In this document: positions 35,994 through 44,714 of the stretch, piece after piece
Layout: the number at the start of each line of letters is the position of its first letter
How positions within the stretch are numbered: position 1 is the stretch's first letter
Source of the DNA: JAFLCL01 sp964502175
Lineage (GTDB): Bacteria; Myxococcota_A; Polyangia; Polyangiales; Sandaracinaceae
Assembly: GCA_964502175.1 (NCBI GenBank)
Contig: CAZCVE010000025.1
Coordinates: 54,878 to 118,877, forward strand
DNA length: 64,000 nt
Direction of reading: 5' to 3'
Made by a program: the position numbers and the translations under genes
Notes under the pieces: model-generated
The model's database searches: none
What the model saw: only the letters and a program-made list of their open reading frames with translations
Told to the model about the DNA's origin: nothing

Positions 35994-37298
35994 TCAGAAG
36001 CGGGCGCCGAGGTCGAAGACGTGCTGGACGCGGTAGCGCGCGAGCGCGGTGTCGATGTCGAGCTCGACGGAGTAGCCGATGAAGAGGGGGCCGAGCTCGA
36101 CGTTGAGGACGAGCATCGGGCGCACGGCCCAGCGCTGGCGCTCGGTCTCGGTGATGCGGAGCGTGGGGTCTCCGCTCGCGACGTCGATCTCGCCCGAGCG
36201 CGTGCGCTGGTGGAGGCTCGTGACCGACGCGCCGGCGCCGAGCTCGAAGTGGAAGCCCATGCCGGGGCCGACGTTGACGAGCTGACGCCACGCCACGAAC
36301 GCGTCGCCGCGGTAGCGCTGATCGAAGAGGCTCAGCACCTCGGAGCCCGTGGGCGACGACTCGCTCTGGAGGTAGTGGATGCGGCCCGCGAGCGCGAAGA
36401 CGTCGAACACGTCGAGGCCGAGGAGGCCCCAGAGGCCCATCGGCCAGCCCGGATCCTCGAAGGCCGCGGCGATGCCGAGGCCCCACGTGAGGCGGATGCG
36501 GCCGCCGTAGCTCTCTTCGCTCGCCGCGCGCGACACGAGATCGGCGATCGCCACCGACGAGGCGCCGACGTAGATGCGCTCGTCCATGCCGAGCGTCGCG
36601 ATCGAGACCGCGCCGAGCACGCGACCCTCGCAGTCGACGAGCGGGCCGCCCACGCTGCCGCTCGCGAGCTGCGCGTCGGTGGAGAGCGATCGCGGGCCCA
36701 CCGCGCTGACGATGCCGCTCGAGAGCGACTGCTCGAAGAGACCCTCGCCGCGCATGCCGAGCGCGAGCCGATCACGACCGCGCACGAACGGATGACCGAT
36801 CGCGAGCACGTTCGTGCCGACGAGGATCGCCTCGGGCTCGGACAGCGTGAGCGGAGGCGCCGAGAGCGCGCTCGCGAGCACGAGGAGCACGAGATCGTCC
36901 TCGGGCGCCGTGACGACGATGCGCGCGCTGCGTGCGTTGCCGGCGTGATCGACGACGCGCACGGAGTGACCGTCGCGCACCGTGCGGAACGAGGTGACGA
37001 CGTGGCTCGCGTCCATCACGAGGAAGCCCGAGCCCACCTCCGTACCCGACTCGACGCGCACGACGGACGCGCCCGCGTGCTGATGCGCGGTGCGCGCGCA
37101 CGCCGCGTCGGTCGTGACGACGGTGGTCACGGGACGCGGCGGCGCCACGACGGCGATGGCCGAGGGCGGGGCGACGATGGCCACCATCGGCTCCTCGTAC
37201 GGGACGGCCCGCTCGGCGGTCACCTCCTGCGCGAGCACGGGAGACGCGAGCAGGATCGAGGAGAGCGATGCGACGAGCGTCAGACGGAGGGTGGCCAT
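35994..37298 (-). CDS. HtrA-like pseudoprotease fused to a barrel-like C-terminal domain
   Basis: A 434-residue exported protein (signal MATLRLTLVASLSSILLASPVLAQ). Residues about 70-250 are trypsin/HtrA-fold: 'GSGFLVMDASHVVTSFRTVRDG' where the catalytic His of 'VTN.HV' is Arg, 'PEDDLVLLVL' keeps the Asp, and 'ASGSVGGPLVDCEG' has Val where 'G.SGGP' has the nucleophile Ser. So two of three catalytic residues are lost. Residues about 260-434 are beta-rich with alternating aromatic strands and end in '...FDLGARF', the terminal Phe of an outer-membrane-barrel signal. It probably has a binding or sensing role in the envelope. Confidence 0.75.
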   Translation of the reverse strand: MATLRLTLVASLSSILLASPVLAQEVTAERAVPYEEPMVAIVAPPSAIAVVAPPRPVTTVVTTDAACARTAHQHAGASVVRVESGTEVGSGFLVMDASHVVTSFRTVRDGHSVRVVDHAGNARSARIVVTAPEDDLVLLVLASALSAPPLTLSEPEAILVGTNVLAIGHPFVRGRDRLALGMRGEGLFEQSLSSGIVSAVGPRSLSTDAQLASGSVGGPLVDCEGRVLGAVSIATLGMDERIYVGASSVAIADLVSRAASEESYGGRIRLTWGLGIAAAFEDPGWPMGLWGLLGLDVFDVFALAGRIHYLQSESSPTGSEVLSLFDQRYRGDAFVAWRQLVNVGPGMGFHFELGAGASVTSLHQRTRSGEIDVASGDPTLRITETERQRWAVRPMLVLNVELGPLFIGYSVELDIDTALARYRVQHVFDLGARF

Positions 37299-37329
37299 CT
37301 CGCGTTCGTAGACGCAGAGGCCGCTCGCG

Positions 37330-38514
37330 TCACGGTCCCGATGCGAGGGTGCGCACGAGCGCGTCGAGGAGCGCGAGACGACGACCCCCGCGTCCGCGGA
37401 CCAGCGGTGCGGCGACGCTTCCGAGCGCGCGCTCGAGCGACACGCGCTCGCCGACGTCTTCGAGCGCGCCGACACTTCCTTGCGCGAGCGCGCGAGAGAC
37501 GCGCCTCAGATCGACCACGTCGCGGGGCCACGCGAGGCCTTCTTTCTTCGCGATCTTGCTCGTGAACGAGCCCCACGTGCAGACGACGTCCGTGGGACGA
37601 AGAAACGATGCCCACGCGGCCGAGAGCGCCTCGAGCGACGGCGCCTCGTGGAACGACGCCTCGGGGAGATCGAGATGGAGCGACGTGCTCGGCGCGAGCG
37701 CGATGCGAGGCCGCGCGATCACGTCGATCACCTCGCGCGTGGCCACGCGTACCGCCGCGAAGTGGACGAGCTCGCCCGGATCCGAGGGGCCACGCAGCGC
37801 ATGACCGTACGGCCACGCGTTGGGCTCCGCGACGACGCACACGAGATCCGAGCTGCGCTCGGTGAGCTCGGAGGGGGGCCGCACGCCGCGGGGTACGCGC
37901 GGTGAGCCCGCGCCGATCACGCGCGTGCGCCGCTCGCGCGCGGCGATCGCGACCTGCGTGTCGACCATCGCCTCGAACGGACGCAAGAGCGCCTCGAAGC
38001 GCTCGGGCTCGCCCTCGAGCGCGCCGAGCACATACGACAAGGCCTCGATCGTCGACACGAAGCGCTCGTCGGGCTCGGCGCGGATGCGGTACTGGCTCGC
38101 GCGCGGCGGCGTGAACGCGTAGCGCGGCAGCGCGGCGAGCTCGGGGTTCTGGTTCGCGATCTTGCGCGCCTGCGCCCACGTGCCGTCGATCACGACGAGC
38201 GTGATCGGATGCTTCGGCGGATCGCGCATCACGTCGATCGCGTCTTCACCGGGATAGAGGAGCGCAGGCGGCCGCTCCGGATCGGCGTGCACGCTCTCGA
38301 GCGCGCGGCTGCCCTTCCAGTGCACGCCGACGTGGAGCTCGCTGCGCGGGAGACACAGGTGCGCCATGCGCGCGGTGCCGATCGCGACGCCTGCTTCGCG
38401 CGGGTGCTGGAGGAAGACGACGCGCGTCTCGGTCTCGATGGCGCTGAGGTGCGCGCACCAGCAGTAGCCGGTCGGGCGCAGGCAGCGTTCGCAGGTGGGT
38501 CGAGGCTCGAGCAC
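37330..38514 (-). CDS. tapT: DTW-domain tRNA-uridine aminocarboxypropyltransferase with extra C-terminal domain
   Basis: A 394-residue protein. The N-terminal 200 residues are a DTW domain: zinc-type Cys cluster 'CERCLRPTGYCWC', 'FLQHPRE', and 'VVIDGTWAQARKI' at the DTW motif position. Family members make acp3U in tRNA from SAM. The remaining about 190 residues ('FAAVRVATREVIDVIARP...HLDLPEASFHEAPSLEALSAAWASFL...VDLRRVSRAL') have the order of a DnaQ-like exonuclease fold, but the DxE first motif is not clear. That second part is an inference. Confidence 0.8.
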   Translation of the reverse strand: MLEPRPTCERCLRPTGYCWCAHLSAIETETRVVFLQHPREAGVAIGTARMAHLCLPRSELHVGVHWKGSRALESVHADPERPPALLYPGEDAIDVMRDPPKHPITLVVIDGTWAQARKIANQNPELAALPRYAFTPPRASQYRIRAEPDERFVSTIEALSYVLGALEGEPERFEALLRPFEAMVDTQVAIAARERRTRVIGAGSPRVPRGVRPPSELTERSSDLVCVVAEPNAWPYGHALRGPSDPGELVHFAAVRVATREVIDVIARPRIALAPSTSLHLDLPEASFHEAPSLEALSAAWASFLRPTDVVCTWGSFTSKIAKKEGLAWPRDVVDLRRVSRALAQGSVGALEDVGERVSLERALGSVAAPLVRGRGGRRLALLDALVRTLASGP

Positions 38515-38655
38515 GATCGAGGCGCGCGAGATAGCGCGCTTCCGACGAGGAGGCAGCGCGCGTCGACGAACGCCGAGGAGATGCGCTGGGAGCCCGAGAT
38601 CCAGTTCAGCGCGAGCTATCCCGTCGTGATGACCGTCGCTTCTTGAGCGATGGCT

Positions 38656-39300
38656 TCACGGCAGGGCGATGTCGCGCTTCCGCGCCCAACGCGCGAGCAC
38701 GTGTCGCACGACCTCCGCATGCTCCGGCCGGTCTCGTTGCGCACTCTGCGAGTGGCCGCCGTACAGCGCTCGAACCTCTCTCGGCGTGAAGCCTTTTCGC
38801 TTGAGTCGCTCGCGAAGAGCGTCGAGCACGGCCTTACGCGAGCGCCGAAGCGACTCGCAATCGAGTCGGAGAAGTGACAGGTCGGTCGCGATCGACGACT
38901 GCGCGGGCGCATCGTGCTCCGGAACGACCGACCCATCGTCGCGATAGCGAAGCGCATCGATCGGACTGGGACCCTCGCCATCGACGGGGTGCAGGAAGAG
39001 CGCGGCGTTTCCTCGCGACGCGTCGCAGTGTCGTTCGCCACCACTCGCGCCAGAGCAGACACCCAGGAGGTTCTTCCACCGCAGTTGATCGGCGTCGTGC
39101 GTCGATCTGGCTCGCCAGTGTTCAACGTGCATCGAGGGGCCGCTGCGAATCCGTCGCTGACAGTACGCGCAGAGGTCTCCCTGATCGCGCAGCAGCTCAT
39201 CATGGAGGGCGCGACTAGTGACGCTCTCCCACGTCACGCCGGGCGTGGCTCGCCACTCGACCAGCGCCTTGGGCTCTGGCCCCTTCGAATATCGGATCAA
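38656..39300 (-). CDS. ptuB: HNH endonuclease, PtuB-like (TIGR02646-type)
   Basis: A 214-residue HNH nuclease: CxxC at 44-47 (CAYC), His61 in 'HVEHWRA', Asn77 in 'RWKNLLGVC', and the second metal pair 'HCD' at 91-93, the arrangement of the retron/Septu HNH effectors (TIGR02646). The TTG start overlaps the ATPase stop (TTGA), confirming coupling. The surrounding DNA is visibly less GC-rich than the neighbours. In Septu, this subunit is the DNA/RNA-cleaving effector activated when PtuA senses infection. Confidence 0.8.
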   Translation of the reverse strand: MIRYSKGPEPKALVEWRATPGVTWESVTSRALHDELLRDQGDLCAYCQRRIRSGPSMHVEHWRARSTHDADQLRWKNLLGVCSGASGGERHCDASRGNAALFLHPVDGEGPSPIDALRYRDDGSVVPEHDAPAQSSIATDLSLLRLDCESLRRSRKAVLDALRERLKRKGFTPREVRALYGGHSQSAQRDRPEHAEVVRHVLARWARKRDIALP

Positions 39301-40553
39301 TGCGTGCCCTCGACGCCATCACGACTCGTCTCGACGTCGATCGACCACCTCGCGCGAACGACCTCGGGGTCATCCGACCCGAATCGTGCTTCGATCGCGC
39401 CCAATTTCTCGCGGGCCTTGGCAAGCTCTCCTTCGTCGATCAGCACGTGCAGCGCATCGAGCTCCTGCCGCCAAGCGAGGGGGCGTTCGAGCTCCCCGAA
39501 GACGTCCAGCAGCAGGCTGTTGCTGTCGCGGCCTTCGACGAACGGTACTGCTTCGACGCTGCGTCCAGACTCGGTTGCTCGGAGCACAAGCACCTGCCCT
39601 GCCTCGACGCTGGCGACGACCTGCGGTGAGTGCGTCGTCACGATGAACTGCATGTTCGGAAACGCGCGCCGAAGACTCGGCAGCACCTGTCGCTGCCAAG
39701 CGGGATGGAGGTGAAGCTCGACTTCGTCGAGGAGCACAACTCCCTCGGTGTCGCGAGCAGCGTTCTCACCGAGATGTGGGTTCAGCTGGGCCGCACGACG
39801 CGCGATGTCTGCGACCAGTAGCAGCAGCGTCCGCTGCCCATCGGAAAGACGATCGAGCGGCATGGTCGCACCGTCGATCCGGATCTCGAGCGCACCTCGC
39901 TTCACGCTGTAGCGGAACCCGCTCGCACCTTCGATGCACTCATGAACGGCATGGGTGACCGATCGCAACTCCGGCAGAGGGATGCCGTCTTGCAGCTCGA
40001 TGAATGTCTGGTGGGCCAGCCAATCACGCATGCGCGCCCGCTGTGGGAGTGTCGATCGGACTGCCTCGTACGCCGTCGAGCGCGTCGGGCGAGCCTCTGG
40101 GCGGAGGTCAGCGGCACCGGAAGGGCCGATCGCTCGATCGGTTCCGAATGCCAGCAGCACAGGCAGCGACGCACCCCTGGACGCCGCCAGTCGCATGGCG
40201 ACTCCCACCTCGACGTAGGAGCCACCGGAACTGGGACCCCGGTCGAACCTCAGGAACTGCGCCTGTGAGACCTTCGTGGTCTCGAACGTGATGAGAACTT
40301 CGGCGGGAAACATCTGCTCGTCTTCGACCCCGTCGGCGCGAGCGATCGCTCGAACGTCTTCCAAGCGCAGCTCCGCAGCCTCGCCCGTCCCGAGCACTCC
40401 GCCCCACGCCGCGAGGCCTGTCGTCAGCGCATCAAGCACCGCCGTCTTGCCCGATGCGTTCTTGCCGACGAGCACCGTGATCGGGTGAACGAGATCGATG
40501 TCGAAGTGCTCGAAGCAGCGGAACTGCTTCAGGGAGAGGTGCGTGATCTTCAT
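39297..40553 (-). CDS. ptuA: AAA/ABC-type ATPase, PtuA-like (Septu)
   Basis: A 418-residue ATPase of the AAA_15/21 (SMC-like) class: Walker A GKNASGKT at 30-37, signature LSDGQ at 236-240, Walker B VVLLDEVE at 272-279 and H-loop TTHSP at 306-310; all catalytic positions are intact. It is followed by an overlapping HNH gene, the ptuA-ptuB order of type I Septu. No reverse transcriptase or retron RNA is visible nearby. Start ATG 40553. Confidence 0.8.
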   Translation of the reverse strand: MKITHLSLKQFRCFEHFDIDLVHPITVLVGKNASGKTAVLDALTTGLAAWGGVLGTGEAAELRLEDVRAIARADGVEDEQMFPAEVLITFETTKVSQAQFLRFDRGPSSGGSYVEVGVAMRLAASRGASLPVLLAFGTDRAIGPSGAADLRPEARPTRSTAYEAVRSTLPQRARMRDWLAHQTFIELQDGIPLPELRSVTHAVHECIEGASGFRYSVKRGALEIRIDGATMPLDRLSDGQRTLLLLVADIARRAAQLNPHLGENAARDTEGVVLLDEVELHLHPAWQRQVLPSLRRAFPNMQFIVTTHSPQVVASVEAGQVLVLRATESGRSVEAVPFVEGRDSNSLLLDVFGELERPLAWRQELDALHVLIDEGELAKAREKLGAIEARFGSDDPEVVRARWSIDVETSRDGVEGTH

Positions 40554-40589
40554 CGGCGTGAGACGGTCATCGTAGCAGCGAGAGCCGCC

Positions 40590-42308
40590 TCAGCGCGCGC
40601 GCATGAAGATGCGGGAACGGCGCGGCGGGAGCTCGACGCTGACGCTTCCGTCGGCGCCGACGTCGAGCGTGTCTGCGCCCTCGAGCGCATCGAGCCACGC
40701 GCCCGCGGGCAGCGTCGTCGTGAACGTGGCGCGCGAGGTCTGCGTCGGGTGTGCGTTGAGCACGACGAGCGCGTGCTCGTCTTCGTGCGTGCGCTCCCAC
40801 GCGATCAAGCCCGCGTCGTCTTGCCCCGTGCTCGGCATGCCGTCTTCGCCGCGCGACGCGTGCGTCGACGCGAAGCGCACGAAGAGCGTGCCGCGACGCA
40901 GCGCGAGTGAGCTGCGCCTCAGGCCCGACAAGAGCTGGATGAGCTGGAACGTCGGCAGATCACGTCGGTAGTCCGTGAGCCACAGCGGCTCGCGACCGAG
41001 GTGACCACCCGGGCCGGCGAGCTCTTGCTCGGTGCCGTAGTAGACGCAGGGGATCGCATCGATCGTGAAGATCGCGACGAGCGCCTGATCGACGGCGAAC
41101 GGATCATCGATCTCGGATCGGAGGCGCCCGGTGTCGTGGTTGTCGATCAGCGCGAGGCGCGCCTGCCACGGCGCGACGCCGATGCCGTCGGCTTGCGGCG
41201 CATCGCGGAAGAACGTGCGCGCGGTCTCGAGCACGGGCACCGCCTCGCTCGGCGCGGCGCCGTCCGAGAGGATGCGGTTCACGAGCGCGTACTTCAGCGG
41301 GATGTCGAAGCCCGCATCGAGCGCGCCCTCCGACACGTACGGCACGATGTCGCGCGGGTCGGCCTCGAAGATCTCGCCGAGCAGGAAGAAGCGGTGCTTG
41401 CCCAGCGCGGCGAGGCGCATCCGGAGACGTCGACAGAACGCTTGCCAGAAGGGGACTTCCGCGTGCGGCACGGCGTCGAGGCGAAGGCCGTCGACGTCGG
41501 TGCGGAGCGCCCACGTCACCCACGTCTGGACGAGCGCGTCGAGCACGCGCTCCGACTCGGTGTCGAGGTCACGCAGGCCATCCGGGAAGTCGCCGTAGCG
41601 TCGCTGCTCTCCGATCGTGAGATCGCCGTAGCCGCGCCGGTGAAAGAAGGAGGCGTCGAGATCGATCGCGCCCGGATCGCGCTCGCGCGCCTCGTCGCCC
41701 TCGTCGATCGGAGACAGCGGCGCGAAGAGGCGTGCCGGTTCGGTGAAGACGACGGACGCGTCGTAGCCCTCGGGACGATACGGAGGCTGCGTCTCGCCCG
41801 CGCCCTCGAGCCCGTCGCCATCGAGGTCGTAGAAGAAGACGCGGCCCGTGTGGTTCGTGACGACGTCGACGATCACGTGCATGCCGCGCGCGTGCGTGGC
41901 GTCGACGAGCGAGCGCAGATCGGACTCGCTCCCGAAGTGCGGTTCGATCGACGTGAAGTCGCTCGCCCAGTAGCCGTGGTAGCCGTCGGCCACGTCCATG
42001 CGCGCGACGTTCCGGACGATCGGTGAGATCCAGATCGTGCTCGCGCCGAGCGCCTCGATGTAGTCGAGGTGCTGCTCGACGCCGCGCCAGTCACCGCCCT
42101 GCCACCGCGAGAAATCCCCCTCGATCGGGCCGATTCCGTCGATCGTGTCGTTGCTCGCGTCGCCGTTGGCGAAGCGATCGGTCATCAGCTGGTAGACGAC
42201 CTCGTCGCGCCAGTCGTCGACGTGCGTCACGAGCGGCGTGGCCTCTCCGCCACACGACGTGACGAGCGAAGCGAGCGTCAGCGCCAGGCTGCTGCGAGCC
42301 ACCCTCAC
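40590..42308 (-). CDS. GH13 alpha-amylase family lipoprotein
   Basis: A 572-residue lipoprotein (MRVARSSLALTLASLVTSC). GH13 regions: I DVVTNH (148-153), II GLRLDAVPH (274-282, nucleophile Asp278), III GEIF (Glu312), IV IDNHD (Asp392). N-terminal 'DEVVYQLMTDRFANGD' is typical of extracellular amylases/cyclomaltodextrinases. It is predicted to be a surface or periplasmic starch or maltodextrin hydrolase. GTG 42308 overlaps the previous stop (GTGA), which decides the start. Confidence 0.92.
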   Translation of the reverse strand: MRVARSSLALTLASLVTSCGGEATPLVTHVDDWRDEVVYQLMTDRFANGDASNDTIDGIGPIEGDFSRWQGGDWRGVEQHLDYIEALGASTIWISPIVRNVARMDVADGYHGYWASDFTSIEPHFGSESDLRSLVDATHARGMHVIVDVVTNHTGRVFFYDLDGDGLEGAGETQPPYRPEGYDASVVFTEPARLFAPLSPIDEGDEARERDPGAIDLDASFFHRRGYGDLTIGEQRRYGDFPDGLRDLDTESERVLDALVQTWVTWALRTDVDGLRLDAVPHAEVPFWQAFCRRLRMRLAALGKHRFFLLGEIFEADPRDIVPYVSEGALDAGFDIPLKYALVNRILSDGAAPSEAVPVLETARTFFRDAPQADGIGVAPWQARLALIDNHDTGRLRSEIDDPFAVDQALVAIFTIDAIPCVYYGTEQELAGPGGHLGREPLWLTDYRRDLPTFQLIQLLSGLRRSSLALRRGTLFVRFASTHASRGEDGMPSTGQDDAGLIAWERTHEDEHALVVLNAHPTQTSRATFTTTLPAGAWLDALEGADTLDVGADGSVSVELPPRRSRIFMRAR

Positions 42309-42811
42309 ATGCAGCAGGCGAGGCAGCGTGGGTCGTAGCAGCGGCCGGCGCTTCGTCCGGACGTGCAGCACTCTTGTCCGCGCACGCAGCCGTCGGCGCG
42401 ACAGTCCGCGCCGGAGACGGGCGCGTCGACGCGACCGCTGCGCGCGTCGTCCGGCGCAGCATCGGAGGACATCGACGCGTCGTCGGTGTCGGCCGCGTCC
42501 GCGCGATCGCCGGGTGCGTCGTCCGTGCTCGCGATCGGTGCGTCGTCGCTCGCGCCCGGCGCGTCGAGCCCAGGCGCGTCGAGCCCCGGCGCGTCTGCAC
42601 GATCTCCAGCTGCGTCGACTCGATCTCCAGGCGCGTCGAGCCCAGGGGCGTCTGCACGATCTCCAGCTGCGTCGACTCGATCTCCAGGCGCGTCGGTACG
42701 CTCGCCCGCGGCGTCGATCGAGGGCGTGCCCGTGTCTCCGGCCTCCGTACCTCCACCACAAGCGACGAGCGGAAGTAGGACGAGCGCGCGGACGAGGATG
42801 TGTCGAAGCAT
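42305..42811 (-). CDS. Asp-Ala repeat lipoprotein with Cys-rich C-terminus
   Basis: A 168-residue lipoprotein (MLRHILVRALVLLPLVAC). The mature part is a long Asp-Ala/Gly-Asp-Arg repeat (GDRVDAAGDRADAPGLDAP, 19-residue period), reflecting a 57-base tandem duplication (42591-42704). It ends in a Cys-rich knot 'CRADGCVRGQECCTSGRSAGRCYDPRCLACCM'. Coupled by GTGA overlap to the amylase, so probably a partner or anchor. Confidence 0.7.
   Translation of the reverse strand: MLRHILVRALVLLPLVACGGGTEAGDTGTPSIDAAGERTDAPGDRVDAAGDRADAPGLDAPGDRVDAAGDRADAPGLDAPGLDAPGASDDAPIASTDDAPGDRADAADTDDASMSSDAAPDDARSGRVDAPVSGADCRADGCVRGQECCTSGRSAGRCYDPRCLACCM
42591..42704. repeat. 57-base tandem duplication
   Basis: GCGTCTGCACGATCTCCAGC recurs at 42591 and 42648 as part of a 57-base unit, in frame within the lipoprotein gene (19 codons). 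Confidence 0.8.
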
Positions 42812-42874
42812 CGGCCGATCGTAGGCCATCGGCGCGCGCGCCGGAATGGGCCCAACCGCCGGTCAGAGCCGCGC

Positions 42875-44707
42875 TCAGCGCCGACGCCGGGTGAGCGCGA
42901 GCGCGAGCGCGACGAGCGACCCGAGCGCGATGCCGGGACTCGCACGTGTGGACACGCGACAGCCGCATCCTCCGCCCACGGTGATCGTGCCTGCGTCGGC
43001 ACCGCCATCGGCGATCGCGCCTGCGTCTGGATCGACGGCGGCGTCGATGCGCGCGGGTGGCTCGAGGACGCTGGGATCGTCACAGCCCATCGCGGGCGTC
43101 GCGCCGTCGGAAGTGATCTGGAAGGCGACGGGCGCGGACCACTCGCTCCACGCGAGGCCGCGGTCTCGATGACGCACGCGCCAGCAGCGGTAGTCGCCCT
43201 CGACCAACGCAGCCTCGCCGTCGAGGACGATGGGCTCGTCGTCGAGGTCGTCGCCGGCCTGCGTGTCGACGCCGCCGTACCAGTTCTCGAACGCGCGGAT
43301 GCGGTCGACCGTGGGCTCGCCCGCGAGCTCTTCGCAGCGCTCCGCGATCTGCCAGCGCGTCGCGCCGTGGAGATCACCGTCTGGGTCGACGAAGTCGCTC
43401 GCCAGCATCGACGCGCACGCGGCCGTCACGCGACCGCGCGGCGCGCGCGCCATCGGACGCATCGGAGCCTCGTCGTAGCGACGGATCGTGAGCTCGTCGC
43501 GCACCTCGTTGTCGCGCGGGGTCGTCTCGTTGCCGAGGCTCACGCGACGGAGACGAAAGCTGGGATCGGCGCCCGCGGTCACGTCGAAGAGGACGAAGCC
43601 CCACTCGTCTTGGCTCACGTTCACCGCGTCCGAGTCGTATTGGTTTCCGTACTCGCCGAAGTAGTCGAGGTTGCCGCCCGCGCTCGCGACGTTGACCCAG
43701 AGGTGCTGCGACTCGCGCGACGCGCCGCGGCTGTACGCGTGCGTGTGGCCGTAGAGCTGGGCCGTTCCTTTTCGGCAGTCGCGGCCGAAGTCGTCCATGC
43801 GCTCGGCGACCGAGACGGCGATCGGGGCTTGGCCCGACGGCCAGAGCTCCGAGACGTTCGCGTGGTGGAGCGCGACGAAGACGAAGTCGATCGCGTCGTC
43901 CGTGCACGCGCTCGCGAGCGACTCCTCGAGGAAGGCCTCCTGCGCGCCCAGCAGCACGAACGTGTTCGAGTCGAGGCCGATCACGCGCACGTTGCCGTGA
44001 TCCATGCGCCACCAGCGCTCGGCGTCGGCGCCGGTCACGCCAGACTCGGGGAGGTGGAAGTAGTCGTAGTAGAAGTGCGCGTTGCGCTCGTGGTTGCCGA
44101 GCGTCGGATAGAACGGCACGTGACGCATGAGCGGCGCGCCGGGCTCGAAGAGCTCTTCGCTCCACCGCCCGTAGTCGTCGCCGTTCTCGACGAGGTCTCC
44201 CGGGAGCACGACGAACGCGAGCGCACGATCGAGCTCGCCCTCGCCGGCGAGGAACGTGGCGACGCCGTCTCGCATGACGCGGCGGTAGACGTCGGGGTTC
44301 GCGTCGTCGCGCTGCATGTCGCTGACGAACACGATGCGAAAGCTCGCCTCGTCCGACGGGAGCGCAGGCGTGGTGAAGAAGGACGTCTCGCTCGCCGCGC
44401 TGCCGGTGTGGACGCGGTAATGGTACCGGGTCGCTGGCGCGAGCCCCGTGAGCTCGACCTCGTGCACGCGCGCGTCGCCTTCGGTCGTGAGGGCCGTACC
44501 CGTCGCGACGCTCCCGAGCGCATCGGTCGGTCCCCATTCCACGCGGCTCTCCTCGCCCGACGTGGTCTCCCAGAGGATCCACGCGCCCGTCGGTCGGGCG
44601 TCCTGCACGTACGGCTCGACGTGGAGCGACTGCGCAGAGGCACGGCCCGCAGACCCGGCAGCCATCAACGCGAGAGAGGCCGCCAGGACGCGTGTGGAAG
44701 CGGGCAT
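42875..44707 (-). CDS. Exported purple-acid-type metallophosphoesterase with MYXO-CTERM tail
   Basis: A 610-residue protein. A signal peptide (MPASTRVLAASLALMAAGSAGRASA) is followed by a fibronectin III-like domain ('VEPYVQDARPTGAWILWETTSGEES', 'LAPATRYHYRVHTG') as in purple acid phosphatases. The metallophosphoesterase domain comes next: 'IVFVSDMQRD', 'VVLPGDLVENG', 'PTLGNHERN', 'FVALHHAN', 'YGHTHAYSRG'. An Asp-Ala stretch and 'GGGCGCR' + membrane segment + RRRR end the protein (MYXO-CTERM). It is a surface phosphatase candidate. Confidence 0.9.
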   Translation of the reverse strand: MPASTRVLAASLALMAAGSAGRASAQSLHVEPYVQDARPTGAWILWETTSGEESRVEWGPTDALGSVATGTALTTEGDARVHEVELTGLAPATRYHYRVHTGSAASETSFFTTPALPSDEASFRIVFVSDMQRDDANPDVYRRVMRDGVATFLAGEGELDRALAFVVLPGDLVENGDDYGRWSEELFEPGAPLMRHVPFYPTLGNHERNAHFYYDYFHLPESGVTGADAERWWRMDHGNVRVIGLDSNTFVLLGAQEAFLEESLASACTDDAIDFVFVALHHANVSELWPSGQAPIAVSVAERMDDFGRDCRKGTAQLYGHTHAYSRGASRESQHLWVNVASAGGNLDYFGEYGNQYDSDAVNVSQDEWGFVLFDVTAGADPSFRLRRVSLGNETTPRDNEVRDELTIRRYDEAPMRPMARAPRGRVTAACASMLASDFVDPDGDLHGATRWQIAERCEELAGEPTVDRIRAFENWYGGVDTQAGDDLDDEPIVLDGEAALVEGDYRCWRVRHRDRGLAWSEWSAPVAFQITSDGATPAMGCDDPSVLEPPARIDAAVDPDAGAIADGGADAGTITVGGGCGCRVSTRASPGIALGSLVALALALTRRRR

Positions 44708-44714
44708 CGATCGA

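Noticed and set aside
38580..38645. A 21-codon plus-strand ORF (MRWEPEIQFSASYPVVM...)
   Set aside because: Too short, with no ribosome site or overlap support; possibly a remnant but not supportable.
38656..40553. Retron defence system
   Set aside because: The HNH type occurs with retrons, but no reverse transcriptase or msr/msd-like region is present within the window.
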